Positions 34,443 to 43,076 of a stretch of 64,000 nucleotides of DNA are shown here, in pieces (the stretch's first letter is position 1; each line of letters starts with the position of its first letter). A program made the position numbers and the translations under genes. Location of the stretch: the NCBI GenBank assembly GCA_942492115.1, contig CALODL010000022.1:62001-126000 (forward strand), given 5' to 3'. Under the pieces are notes generated by a model, which was not told the origin of the DNA, made no database searches, and was given only the letters and a program-made list of their open reading frames with translations. Source of the stretch: CALODL01 sp942492115. GTDB lineage: Bacteria > Planctomycetota > Phycisphaerae > UBA1845 > CAIVHJ01.

Positions 34443-35192
34443 ATGCTGTTCATCACTACGACATTCTGGATGCTAGCCATTGTTTTTGTCGCGTACGGCA
34501 TCTTTGAGCTGTGGGCGGGCATGGTCCGTCCGCGCATCATTAACCTTGTTCTGCTGCCGGGTACGATCGTGGCACAACTGGGCCACATCACCGGGGTGTT
34601 GATGACCGGCGGCACGATGGACGATGTCAAGAACCTGATCGCCACCGATATCGAGGGATCGCCAACTCAGAAAGAAAAAAAAGGGAGCTCGCTGCTGGTC
34701 TCGATCATTGTCGCGATGGTTCCCATGGTCGCCTGCGGCCTGGCCATCTACATGATCATGACCCTCAGTCACACCGGGTGGGCCATGTTGTCTGCAGCAG
34801 GAACGCACCTTGCGAGCGAGACCCTCCCGACTGACCTCCCAACCTTCTGGGCCTGGCTGCACGACAGCCTGAAGCTGGTCGAGGATGTCACGCAGGCGAT
34901 CTTCAGTTCGGACTACAACCAGCTCGAAAGTTGGTTCTTCCTGTACCTGCTGACGTGCCTGACGGTACGACTCGCGCCTCTCCCTGGAACGCAGCGCGGA
35001 GCCGTGCTGGCTATTCTTATCCTTGGTACGTTCGCCGGCTTGATGGGTTTGTTCAGTGGCATGCCAGAAGAGACTATTCAGCGGGCCTGGCACCTCGGAA
35101 GCTTCCTCATCGCCACATTATTGTTTCTCATGATCGTGTCGTTGGCGTTCCGCGGTGGCGTAGGGTTGTACAAGATCCTGGCCAACAAGTAG
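34443..35192 (+). CDS. Polytopic membrane protein with degenerate HExxH-like motif
   Basis: A 249-residue integral membrane protein with about five or six helices. The first two helices flank LVLLPGTIVAQLGHITGVLM. The position recalls M50-like planctomycete membrane proteins that carry PGxxVHExxH, but here the sequence is A-Q-L-G-H, so the metalloprotease signature is incomplete. Later segments are VSIIVAMVPMVACGLAIYMI, WFFLYLLTCLTVRLAP and LIATLLFLMIVSLAF. ATG 34443 is preceded by AGGA. The yjbQ-like gene starts 7 bp after it and is probably cotranscribed. Function unknown. Confidence 0.6.
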   Translation: MLFITTTFWMLAIVFVAYGIFELWAGMVRPRIINLVLLPGTIVAQLGHITGVLMTGGTMDDVKNLIATDIEGSPTQKEKKGSSLLVSIIVAMVPMVACGLAIYMIMTLSHTGWAMLSAAGTHLASETLPTDLPTFWAWLHDSLKLVEDVTQAIFSSDYNQLESWFFLYLLTCLTVRLAPLPGTQRGAVLAILILGTFAGLMGLFSGMPEETIQRAWHLGSFLIATLLFLMIVSLAFRGGVGLYKILANK

Positions 35193-35199
35193 GGACCCC

Positions 35200-35616
35200 A
35201 TGGCTCACGCAGCGTTCGAGCTCTCCACTCAGGGCAACAACCACGTCATCGATATTACGGCACAAGTTGCCGAGGTCATCACTCACATGGGGACGCGTGA
35301 CGGGATCGCGGCAGTATTCGTTGTCGGCTCGACGGCCGGAATCACGACGACCGAGTTCGAGCCCGGACTGGCCAACTACGATCTCGAAGCCGCGTTCGAA
35401 ATCATTGCCCCTCAGGATGGCGCCTACGTCCATGAGCAAACCTGGAACGACGACAATGGGCACTCACATGTTCGCGCGTCTCTGATCGGCCCGACCCTGG
35501 TGCTGCCGGTCATCCTCGGGAAACTACCCTTGGGAACGTGGCAGCAGATTGTGCTGATTGACTTCGACACGCGCCCGCGCACGCGCCGGGTCATCGTGCA
35601 ATTCATTGGCGGTTGA
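35200..35616 (+). CDS. YjbQ/UPF0047 family protein
   Basis: A 138-residue protein with the family signature near the C-terminus: SHVRASLIGPTLVLPVI, LPLGTWQQIVLIDFD and PRTRRVIVQFIGG. The N-terminal part has VFVVGSTAGITTTEFEPG. Family members have reported thiamin phosphate synthase-like activity in some bacteria, though their main role is not firm. The start is 5 bases after AGGGAC and follows the membrane-protein gene closely. It is convergent with the diguanylate cyclase gene, 8 bp away. Confidence 0.9.
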   Translation: MAHAAFELSTQGNNHVIDITAQVAEVITHMGTRDGIAAVFVVGSTAGITTTEFEPGLANYDLEAAFEIIAPQDGAYVHEQTWNDDNGHSHVRASLIGPTLVLPVILGKLPLGTWQQIVLIDFDTRPRTRRVIVQFIGG

Positions 35617-35624
35617 AATCTAGG

Positions 35625-36914
35625 TCACGTCGAACCGAGCAGGTGAATGCGGTTCTTTCCTTGCGCCTTCGCATCGAACAACGCTTTGTCAGCCCGCGCC
35701 AGCAGTTCTTCGGCGGTTGCGCCATGCCACGGGAAGGTCGCCAAGCCTCCGCTTATCGTCAATTTTCCGCTCGCATCCGGGCCAAGCCCTGTCATGTTGG
35801 TGCTCTTGAGCGCCTTGCGAAAACGCTCCATGACTGCCATTGCCGCCTGAGGATGCTCGGAGCCGGAGACCCGCGGACCCTCTGCATCCCAGAACACCAC
35901 GACGAATTCATCTCCACCATAGCGCGCCACGACGTCGTCGGGCCGGCATGTTCGCCGCAAGAGCTGACCGATAGATCGAATGATTGTATCGCCGGCGGCG
36001 TGGCCGTAGGTGTCGTTGTAGTGCTTGAAGTCATCGACATCGAACATGCACACGGTCACTCGGAAACGCTCGCGTCCCGCACGCTCGAGGATCCGTTTCA
36101 AGAAAGTCCTCAGGTACCGGCGGTTGGGCAAATTGGTCAACTCATCGGTCATCGCCATGTGCCGCCACGTATTCTGGCGTTCGACCGTCTGAAGCATGTG
36201 ACCGAATACTCGAGCGTAGTACCGCAACTTGTCGACGTCCGCAGAAGAATACGCCCCGTGGGCTGGAGGGCCCAACATGATTTCGCCGAGTTGACGGTCG
36301 TCTCGCACTATGGATTCGGATAACACGGTGGCGGCCGGGTCGCCGGCGCGGGCCTCGGTCACATCGGTTCGGACCCGGACACCCGTGGTCGGAAGGACGT
36401 CCAGCAACACCTCCGCCATGCGCCTGACGAGGCGGTGGGGCGCGTTGGCCATGTCCTCGACCAGCCCTGCAAGCGCTTTCAGTTCATCGGAATCGGTCGC
36501 GCGACTGGTGCGGTGCGGGTCGCTTGTGCCGTTTGCAGGTGTCAGAGTCAATAACCGATCAAGCTCTCCTGGATCTGGTGGACAGATCAGGTAGTCGGTC
36601 GCGCCGCTTGTCAGGGCCTTGCGACTCAAGGGCTCGGCGGCCGGATCACAACACAACACCAACGGAACTTCGTCACCTGCCGCAGCACGGAGTCCTGCAA
36701 CCGAACGATTGAGCGAAGGAGCATCGGGGTCGACATAGGCAAGAATTGCATGCACGGGTCCCTGAGCCAGCTCCGCGATTCCGGACATGAAGGTTGGGGT
36801 CGTCGCCAGGGGAACCCGCGGGTAACGTTGCCGTACCATTTGGACCAGGCCGGCGTGTTCAGCAACGATGAGGACCCGGTTCACCAGCGGTGATTTGTCC
36901 GGCTCAATGCTCAT
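35625..36914 (-). CDS. Diguanylate cyclase with receiver-like and GAF-like regions
   Basis: A 429-residue protein. Residues about 12-130 resemble a response-regulator receiver fold (RVLIVAEHAGLVQMV, HAILAYVDPDAP, ALTSGATDYLICPP) but the phospho-acceptor position is unclear. A middle region (about 150-255) is GAF-like. The GGDEF domain starts near residue 258 (MTDELTNLPNRRYL) and has an intact active site, YGGDEFVVVF (about 332), with an upstream inhibitory-site motif RPDD. It should make cyclic di-GMP under feedback control. Its start overlaps the stop of the gene before it by the ATGA arrangement. Confidence 0.92.
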   Translation of the reverse strand: MSIEPDKSPLVNRVLIVAEHAGLVQMVRQRYPRVPLATTPTFMSGIAELAQGPVHAILAYVDPDAPSLNRSVAGLRAAAGDEVPLVLCCDPAAEPLSRKALTSGATDYLICPPDPGELDRLLTLTPANGTSDPHRTSRATDSDELKALAGLVEDMANAPHRLVRRMAEVLLDVLPTTGVRVRTDVTEARAGDPAATVLSESIVRDDRQLGEIMLGPPAHGAYSSADVDKLRYYARVFGHMLQTVERQNTWRHMAMTDELTNLPNRRYLRTFLKRILERAGRERFRVTVCMFDVDDFKHYNDTYGHAAGDTIIRSIGQLLRRTCRPDDVVARYGGDEFVVVFWDAEGPRVSGSEHPQAAMAVMERFRKALKSTNMTGLGPDASGKLTISGGLATFPWHGATAEELLARADKALFDAKAQGKNRIHLLGST

Positions 36915-37405
36915 TCCTGATCTTCTCCGAGCAGCGCCTCGAGTTCGTCATCGCTCAGCCGTGGCGGACTCTCGCCTGCCGGCGGTGGCGCCGGCGGGGG
37001 CTCGGTCCCAACCTCATCCGCTCGAGATGGAACGTGGGGAGGGGGCTCTTGCGTCGCATCGCCGAATGCGCTGCGCAGCACATGCACGTCAATGGGTCCC
37101 CGGGCGCCATGAAGCCGGGCGGTCTCGGTTGTCACTCCACCTGAGGACTGCCCATAGAAATACACCGGCGCACCCGGTGCCAGCTTGAACACCATGGGAA
37201 AGAACTCCTCTTCGCCCGTGGCAAGATCATTGAACCTCAAGATCACGCAATCAAAGTACGCACTGCCGCGACGGACCAGCTCCGCGAGCCCCATGTAGCA
37301 ATCGGTCGCGACCTGGCTCTCCCAGCCCTGCTCTCTGAGGGTCTGTTCGAACTGCTCGCTCTCCGAATTGGACTGGCAGAATATGTGTAGAATTCGGTGA
37401 GTCAC
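36911..37405 (-). CDS. Receiver-like partner of the diguanylate cyclase
   Basis: A 164-residue protein starting at GTG 37405 and coupled to the cyclase gene by a 4-base overlap. The first 110 residues look like a receiver-type alpha/beta fold (HILHIFCQSN at strand 1 and FDCVILRFND at strand 3) without a clear phosphorylation Asp. A proline-rich linker leads to a C-terminal short motif, LSDDELEALLGEDQE, similar to the N-terminal EIDALL-type motif of FliM/FliN. No precise family was recognised. A role in cyclic di-GMP or chemotaxis-like signalling is suggested by its partner. Confidence 0.6.
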   Translation of the reverse strand: MTHRILHIFCQSNSESEQFEQTLREQGWESQVATDCYMGLAELVRRGSAYFDCVILRFNDLATGEEEFFPMVFKLAPGAPVYFYGQSSGGVTTETARLHGARGPIDVHVLRSAFGDATQEPPPHVPSRADEVGTEPPPAPPPAGESPPRLSDDELEALLGEDQE

Positions 37406-37477
37406 ATTGGGGCTCCCTAGGCTAATCTACCGGCCACCAGGAGGACGGTCAATGCAAAACGATGCTCGCCGGTCGAC

Positions 37478-37499
37478 TCTAATGCATGCCAGCATTAGA
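37478..37499. promoter_or_regulatory. Perfect inverted repeat upstream of the BtuF-like gene
   Basis: TCTAATGC, ATGCCA, GCATTAGA: an 8-bp stem ending 97 bp upstream of the ATG at 37597. A repressor site or RNA hairpin is possible. A cobalamin riboswitch was looked for here and not found. Confidence 0.4.
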
Positions 37500-37596
37500 C
37501 TTAACGCCACGGGCAACACGGAACCCTTGCCCTGTGCAGAGGAAACGCGCATCTCATGTGGGGCGTCAACCCTGTGAAGCGCACACGAGGACTCCC

Positions 37597-38528
37597 ATGC
37601 GAATTGCATCATTGTTGGCCAGCGGAACAGAAATAGTATGCGGCCTGGAACTCGAGGATCACCTGGTGGCCATCAGCCACGAGTGCGATTATCCCGTCCG
37701 GGTCACCGACAGGCCGCGTGTTACACGGGCCCATGTCGACGATTGGGCCTCCAGTGCGGACATCGATCGACAGGTGAAAGCGCGGGCCGCCGAGGGGCAG
37801 CCACTCTATGACATCGATCGAGCGCAGTTGGCCGCGCTGCGTCCGGACATCATCATTACACAATCTCAGTGTGCCGTGTGTGCGGTCAGTCTCGACGATG
37901 TCAAGAGTATGGTGGCCACCACGCCAGCGCTAGATACGACCCGCATCGTCGACCTCAACCCACTTCGCTGGCGGCCGTCTATGAGGACATCCTTGTGGTG
38001 GGTCGGGCGTGTGGTCACACGCCACGCGCGGAGGCCTTCGTCGCCGCGCTAAAGCGGCGCGTGGAAGCCATCGCTCAGCGGACACGCGCTTTGAGCCGTG
38101 ACGAGCGTATCGAGGTCGCCTGCCTTGAATGGACCGATCCGCCAATGATCGCAGGCAACTGGATGCCGGAATTGCTCACACTCGCCGGTGGCCGTTGTGC
38201 GATCGACCACGCGCGCAGGAATAGTCAGTTCGTTGAGTGGCAGGCCGTTTGCGACACCGGTCCGCAGGTCGTCGTGGTCATGCCCTGTGGCTTCAATCTG
38301 GCACGGGCGCAGAGCGAAGGATACGAGCTGGCCCGACAACCAGGGTGGTCCGATCTTCCGGCGGTCAAGGCCGGACGGGTCTACGCCGTCGATGGCAATG
38401 CTTACTTCAACCGTTCCGGACCGCGACTCGTGGACAGTCTCGAGATCCTCGCGCACCTCGTGCGGCCGGACCTGTTCGCGGCCCCTGATATTCCGGATGC
38501 GTTCGCTGCTGTCAGTTCGGGGTGTTGA
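37597..38528 (+). pseudogene. BtuF/FecB-like periplasmic-type binding protein, frameshifted
   Basis: Two frames together encode one protein of the cobalamin/Fe3+ TroA-type binding family. The first part starts MRIASLLASGTEIVCGL and runs through ISHECDYP and RPDIIITQSQCAVCAVSL. The second continues TSLAAVYEDILVVGRACG, then CLEWTDPPMIAGNWMPELL and GRVYAVDGNAYFNRSGPR, the normal order for the family. The switch is at about 37958-37962, where CTCAACCCACTTCG would read correctly as ...NPTSL if the run had four C instead of three. This is a one-base deletion in a C-run: a true pseudogene or an assembly error. No signal peptide is visible, as in the cytosolic-like members. Confidence 0.8.
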
Positions 38529-38568
38529 ACCGCGCAGTGGGTAACGCTTTCGGGGCCCAGGATTGACG

Positions 38569-39309
38569 TTACTCTGGCGGAGTCAATTCTTCGACTTGTG
38601 GGAGGTCTTCGAGTGATGCCAACCCGAATACTTCGAGGAACTGCTTGGTCGTTCCGTACAATATGGGGCGTCCGATGTCTTCGGCCCGGCCCACGATCTT
38701 GACGAGATTGGCTTCGCGCAGGCGATTCAGCATTTCGCCGCAGGATACACCGCGAATGGCTTCGACGTCGGCCCTCAGGATGGGCTGTTTGTAGGCGACG
38801 ATGGCCAGCGTTTCGAGCCCGGCCTGCGACAGGCGTGATTCCTGACGAACCGCCAGCAGCTTACTGAGCCACTCGTTGTACTGCGGGAGCGTCAGCATCT
38901 GAAACCCTTCGGCGATTTCTTCAATGCGAAAGGCCGCGCCGGTCTGCTCATAGCCCTTGTTGAGTTGAGTGATGTACTTCTTGGCTTGCCTGACTCCGCG
39001 GAGGCCGGCGACTTCGGCGATCTTCGATGGCTTGAGGGGCGCCTCGGTCGCGAAGAGCACAGCCTCGACCACGGCGCGCATCGCCCGTTCGTCCTCGACA
39101 TCTTCTGTGGCGGCTTCGTCGACAGGAAGCTGGTTCGCCGGATCGGTGTTCGCCGGATCGTCGGAGCCTGCAGTCGGTTCGGTTGGCTCTTGGGCAGATG
39201 AATCGGCCATCAGGTCTTCCGTCTCATCGGCGGTCGCCTCGATGAGGGTCTCTTTTTCTGAGGTATGCAGTTTCAAGTCTGGCACGTTGGTATTGGTCAT
39301 CGTGGCCAT
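38569..39309 (-). CDS. scpB: Segregation and condensation protein B
   Basis: ScpB is the winged-helix subunit of the bacterial SMC condensin with ScpA. The ScpB core begins about residue 80 (ERAMRAVVEAVLFATEAPL) and includes KYITQLNKGYEQTGAAF, GLETLAIVAYKQPILRADVE and RPILYGTTKQFLEVFGL. An unusual acidic, low-complexity N-terminal extension of about 75 residues precedes it (ADSSAQEPTEPTAGSDDPAN). The start may be ATG 39309 or 39300. ScpA and SMC genes are not in the window. Confidence 0.92.
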   Translation of the reverse strand: MATMTNTNVPDLKLHTSEKETLIEATADETEDLMADSSAQEPTEPTAGSDDPANTDPANQLPVDEAATEDVEDERAMRAVVEAVLFATEAPLKPSKIAEVAGLRGVRQAKKYITQLNKGYEQTGAAFRIEEIAEGFQMLTLPQYNEWLSKLLAVRQESRLSQAGLETLAIVAYKQPILRADVEAIRGVSCGEMLNRLREANLVKIVGRAEDIGRPILYGTTKQFLEVFGLASLEDLPQVEELTPPE

Positions 39310-39346
39310 ATGATATCCCAAGATCCAGGTTGCCCGTCAACTCTTC

Positions 39347-39401
39347 CGGCCAGCAGACTGGCCGACCTCCGGGACCCGCGCTCGCGGCACGGATCCCGGG
39401 T
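39347..39401. other. Two stem-loops between scpB and the secretin-like gene
   Basis: A perfect 7-bp hairpin (CGGCCAG, CAGA, CTGGCCG; 39347-39364) and a longer imperfect stem ending CCGGGA...TCCCGG (about 39371-39401). No T-tract follows in either direction, so they may act as weak terminators, attenuators or mRNA stabilisers. Confidence 0.35.
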
Positions 39402-39430
39402 TAACAATCGGCCAACTCGATACGGTTTCT

Positions 39431-40417
39431 TCACCGCGTGATCCGGATCACCATGATTACTGTATTGGCATCCCCAACGCTCGTCGGAACGGCCCCCAGA
39501 ACCAGGTGGTCACCGATGGGTACGGTGGTCGTGGTTTCGATACCGAAATCAGAGTGATGCACCTCGGACTCTCCAGTATGGGGGTTGCGCCGGGTGACGG
39601 GGATGATCAGGCTGGCCCGGAAATCGACCTCCGCCGTCTGGCCATTGTCGTGCAGATAACCGGCACCGGACATCTCGACCTCTGAAGTCGTCTGGCCGCC
39701 GTCCATGGGCATGACGCCCCGGGCAGAAAACTCCGCGTTTTCGTTCAAACGAGCCAAGACGTGCCCGAGGTGGGAACAGCCGCCCACGCCATCCGCGGAC
39801 AAGGCGTCGGATACGCCTCCAAGCTGCTTGGGGAGAATATTGGGGGCGGCACTGCCCAACGTGCCGAGAATCAGATCGACGGAGATCGTCATACTCGAAG
39901 AAACATTCTGAGCCGAGGCTCGAGAAGACTCAGTATCCAGGCTCTGGAGCATCATGACAGCAGCCCGCAGGGTGTCTTCATGGCCATTCAGCAACAACGT
40001 GCCGGTCGCCTCGTCGGAGGTCACGCGCAGGCGCTGCGGGAACGCACGCCCGAGGACATCGGCCACGTCATCTGCACTGCGGTATTGCAGGCGGTGCAGT
40101 TCACTGGGGGCGGCGCCCGAACCCGACTTGCGTGGAACATCGAGTTGCTCGAGCAGCACCTCGACCTGGGCCTGCTCGTCGCTCGTGCCCCGCACGATCA
40201 GCGCGTTGTGCCCTTCGTTGATACTGATGTCCCCCACGATGACATGGTGCACCACATTCAGAACCTCGCGGGCCTCCAGGTGCTGCAGCTTGTAGACCTG
40301 GATGTCCCGTTGTTGGGCACGACGCCCCTGTCGTTCGGAGCCTGCATCCTGGGCCATCACCGAACTTGCCGCACAACACAACAACACCATTACGGTACGT
40401 ACTCTCCTGTACATCAT
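39431..40417 (-). CDS. Secretin N-domain-like exported protein
   Basis: A 328-residue protein with a signal peptide ending SSVMA (about 22). Two GspD/secretin N1-like ring-building modules follow: QVYKLQHLEAREVLNVVHHV with INEGHNALIVRGTSDEQ, and LHRLQYRSADDVADVLG with ATGTLLLNGHEDTLRAA. The C-terminal third (about 195-328) has beta-rich text, PIGDHLVLGAVPTSVG, reminiscent of the secretin gate end but too short for a full channel. It could be a periplasmic ring component or a small secretin relative. ATG 40417 follows GAGGAG. It is the last gene of the sigma/anti-sigma operon. Confidence 0.68.
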   Translation of the reverse strand: MMYRRVRTVMVLLCCAASSVMAQDAGSERQGRRAQQRDIQVYKLQHLEAREVLNVVHHVIVGDISINEGHNALIVRGTSDEQAQVEVLLEQLDVPRKSGSGAAPSELHRLQYRSADDVADVLGRAFPQRLRVTSDEATGTLLLNGHEDTLRAAVMMLQSLDTESSRASAQNVSSSMTISVDLILGTLGSAAPNILPKQLGGVSDALSADGVGGCSHLGHVLARLNENAEFSARGVMPMDGGQTTSEVEMSGAGYLHDNGQTAEVDFRASLIIPVTRRNPHTGESEVHHSDFGIETTTTVPIGDHLVLGAVPTSVGDANTVIMVIRITR

Positions 40418-40418
40418 T

Positions 40419-40910
40419 TTAACTCCTCTTTAAGAGTGGCTGGTTTTTTGTACTCCGAACCTCCGATGATTCTCGCGCAACGGTTCGATGGACCGGGTAA
40501 AGCCAGACCACGTGAACGCGTGGCGCGATCGGCTCGCGCCGAACGGCAATGAACCTGGCATCTGTCGCGGTCGATAGCTGCACATGGGCCTGTCGCGGAG
40601 CAGTCGGCGGTGTCGTCACCGTGGGGATTGGACGCGTCAGCCACAATGCTGACAGAGCGATCACGGCAGCCGCGGCCAGCACACGCCCCCACACCAACAA
40701 CGACCTGACAGGTTGCGGCGGAACTTCGACTACGTCGTCGGTTCGGTGGGCCAACCACTCGAGCCCCGTCGCCACGGCGGACAGCTGGTCATACTCAAGG
40801 CGGCATGCCTGACAGGACACGATGTGTGCTGTCAATTGTTCACGACCATCTCGATCGAGTTCGTGATCCATTTCAAGATGCATGGCGGCACGTGCTTGTG
40901 AGCAATTCAT
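40419..40910 (-). CDS. Anti-sigma factor with zinc-finger (zf-HC2) domain
   Basis: A 163-residue membrane protein. The N-terminal zf-HC2 motif has a Cys, then HELDRDGREQLTAHIVSCQACR, the HxxxCxxC arrangement of ZAS-type anti-sigma factors. One membrane helix follows at about 70-92 (LLVWGRVLAAAAVIALSALW) and a periplasmic tail. ATG 40910 overlaps the sigma gene's TGA by the ATGA arrangement, so the pair is translationally coupled. It should hold the adjacent ECF sigma inactive until an envelope signal releases it. The secretin-like gene begins one base after its stop. Confidence 0.88.
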   Translation of the reverse strand: MNCSQARAAMHLEMDHELDRDGREQLTAHIVSCQACRLEYDQLSAVATGLEWLAHRTDDVVEVPPQPVRSLLVWGRVLAAAAVIALSALWLTRPIPTVTTPPTAPRQAHVQLSTATDARFIAVRREPIAPRVHVVWLYPVHRTVARESSEVRSTKNQPLLKRS

Positions 40911-41416
40911 GGTGTCCACTCCGGATGACGTGAAGTAAACAGGTTCCGCAGACCATCACGGCCCGCACGGACATGTGCCCGGGCGGTGCTCTCGGCGACG
41001 CCCAATGTGAGTGCGATATCCGGATAACTCATTTGCTCGAGGTGCCGCAGAGTGACGGCCGTGCGCTGTTGTTGCGGCAGAAGTTGGATCAAATTGCGCA
41101 TGACCCGTCCCAACTCGGCCGAACACGAATCCGCTTCGGATGTTGCCGCTTGGCTGGTGAGAAGATCCGCATCGATCGATTGTTGTTTCCGCTGGCGACC
41201 GCGTAGATGACAATGCTGGATGACCACGCGACACAGCCAGGGCCAGCGCCGACGGCGATCCCGTAACTGGTCGGCTTTGCGGGTAGCCACGAGCAAGCCG
41301 GCCTGCAATGCCTCCTCGGCATCGTCGGTATTCCAGCAAAACCGGTACGCCAGCCGCAGGAGTCGGCCGCGATCTGCTTCGGAAATCTCGATTGGATTAC
41401 GGGTCTCATGAGCCAT
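40907..41416 (-). CDS. ECF-type RNA polymerase sigma factor
   Basis: A 169-residue sigma factor. Region 2 is recognisable from RLAYRFCWNTDDAEEALQAG to RRRWPWLCRVVIQHCHL. Region 4 has LPQQQRTAVTLRHLEQMSYP, then IALTLGVAESTARAHVRAG, a standard helix-turn-helix for -35 recognition. ATG 41416 is used; the frame is open to 41491. It heads a minus-strand operon with its anti-sigma factor and the secretin-like gene. Autoregulation is likely for this class, but no matching promoter was identified. Confidence 0.88.
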   Translation of the reverse strand: MAHETRNPIEISEADRGRLLRLAYRFCWNTDDAEEALQAGLLVATRKADQLRDRRRRWPWLCRVVIQHCHLRGRQRKQQSIDADLLTSQAATSEADSCSAELGRVMRNLIQLLPQQQRTAVTLRHLEQMSYPDIALTLGVAESTARAHVRAGRDGLRNLFTSRHPEWTP

Positions 41417-41535
41417 CTGCCGCCATTCATTTACCCCACAGATGCGCAGGGGGGGGCACCCGACTAGGACGAATTGAAACTTTTTTTGCAAAATAGGCCC
41501 AGTAGACCGCCGCCCGAATGTATACGGAGTGAATC

Positions 41536-42837
41536 ATGAGCATGGAACCGCCCAAGGGAGCCTTGACCATCGACGCCGTTGAGCGGCCGCTCGATGCGGT
41601 CGTTCGCCCTCCGGGATCCAAGAGCATCGCGGCCCGTGCCCTCATCGCGGCCGCCCTGGCCGAAGGTCGCTCCATCCTCGATGGTTTCGGATTCTGTGAT
41701 GACACAGAGCGACTGATCGAAGGACTGGCTCATCTTGGCATACCGATTACCATCGACCGCAATGATGAACGGGTCGAGGTCACCGGCTGCGGTGGCCGAC
41801 CACCCGCCATCGAAGCCGAAATCGACTGTGGTGAGTCGGGCACGATGTTGCGGTTCTGTACAGCCCTGTGTGCCCTGGGAATCGGAGACTTCAGACTGAT
41901 TGGCGCCCCGCGTTTGGGCGTGCGCCCCCTGGAGCCACTGATTCGCGCGCTCCGACAACTCGGGGCCGTGATCGAGTGCCTGGAGCAAGAAGGGCACGCC
42001 CCCCTCGTCGTCCATGGTCGAGGTTTGATGGGTGGTGAAGCCGACATCGATGGATCGACCTCGAGCCAATATGCCAGTGCCCTGTTATTGTGCGGCCCGG
42101 TGATGCGTCGTGATTTGTTCCTGGAAATAACCGGGGAGGTCATCAGTCGGCCGTACATCGCCCTGACGACGGCCGTGATGCGCGAGTTTGGTGTTGAGCT
42201 GGTGGCCCGCGATAACACGCGCTTCGTTGTGCCCGCGCCGCAATTCTACACCGCGCGAAATTATCGCATAGAGCCCGATGCCTCGACCGCGAGCTATTTT
42301 CTGGCGGCGGCCGCGATATGTGGCGGACGTGTCCGGATCGAAGGTTTGGGAGCCTCCGCTCTGCAGGGGGACATCCGCGCCATCGAACTGCTCGCCGCAA
42401 TGGGCTGCCAGACGCAGGTCCATGACGACCGTATCGAGCTGTCCCGCGAGCAGAACACCCAACTCCTGCCGCTCGTTGCCGATCTCGGCGACGTGCCCGA
42501 CCTCGTCCCGACATTCAGTGTCTGTGCGTTGTTCGCCCACGGAACGACTCACCTCACGAACATCGCCCATCTCCAACACAAAGAATCCAAGCGCCTCGAC
42601 GTACTTGCAGACGGGCTCCGTCAATTGGGGGCCACGGTTCACAGGGGCCCCGATCACCTGACGATCGAGCCTCCGGCATCATTCCGCAGTGCGGCAATTG
42701 CGACCGCAGGGGATCACCGCATGGCCATGGCTTTTGCACTGGCCGGACTCGGGCGTGGGCGTGTGGAAATTGACGATGCCGGATGCGTGGCCAAGAGCTG
42801 CCCGACCTACTTCTCGCTGCTCGGCCAGCTTGGGTGA
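41536..42837 (+). CDS. aroA: 3-phosphoshikimate 1-carboxyvinyltransferase
   Basis: EPSP synthase, sixth step of the shikimate pathway. The 433-residue product has VVRPPGSKSIAARALIAAAL at the N-terminus, GESGTMLRF in the PEP-binding loop, GSTSSQYASALLL, PDASTASYFLAAAA and, near the C-terminus, HKESKRLDVLADGLRQLGA and AGDHRMAMAFALAGL. Two positions depart from common forms: GESGT replaces GNAGT, and HKESKR replaces HKESDR. Both loops contact substrate, so inhibitor sensitivity could differ. ATG 41536 follows GGAG. Confidence 0.94.
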   Translation: MSMEPPKGALTIDAVERPLDAVVRPPGSKSIAARALIAAALAEGRSILDGFGFCDDTERLIEGLAHLGIPITIDRNDERVEVTGCGGRPPAIEAEIDCGESGTMLRFCTALCALGIGDFRLIGAPRLGVRPLEPLIRALRQLGAVIECLEQEGHAPLVVHGRGLMGGEADIDGSTSSQYASALLLCGPVMRRDLFLEITGEVISRPYIALTTAVMREFGVELVARDNTRFVVPAPQFYTARNYRIEPDASTASYFLAAAAICGGRVRIEGLGASALQGDIRAIELLAAMGCQTQVHDDRIELSREQNTQLLPLVADLGDVPDLVPTFSVCALFAHGTTHLTNIAHLQHKESKRLDVLADGLRQLGATVHRGPDHLTIEPPASFRSAAIATAGDHRMAMAFALAGLGRGRVEIDDAGCVAKSCPTYFSLLGQLG

Positions 42838-43076
42838 GGGCCAGGAGCATGACACGGTCCCCGCCGGGACCGCCTGCGTCGGTGTCGGGCGGATTTCGAC
42901 AATATCGACCTCGAACAAAAACTGTTGCCCCACAACTGCTTGCAGATCGGACCGGGGTGTCGTGCAGGGGATCGTGGATTGCTCGACGCCAATCTTTAAG
43001 TCCCTCCCGACTTGTTCCGATAAACAGCCTGTAGAGACATTGCGGCGGAGCCGCGCATCGAGATCTCGTTTGACCT

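Noticed and set aside
37406..37596. Cobalamin riboswitch upstream of the BtuF-like gene
   Set aside because: No convincing B12 box or conserved core; only a short palindrome is present.
42679..43000. Minus-strand reading with text resembling the end of a foldase (GQQFLFEVDIVEIRP)
   Set aside because: No start codon, overlaps aroA antisense, and the remainder matches nothing; probably chance.
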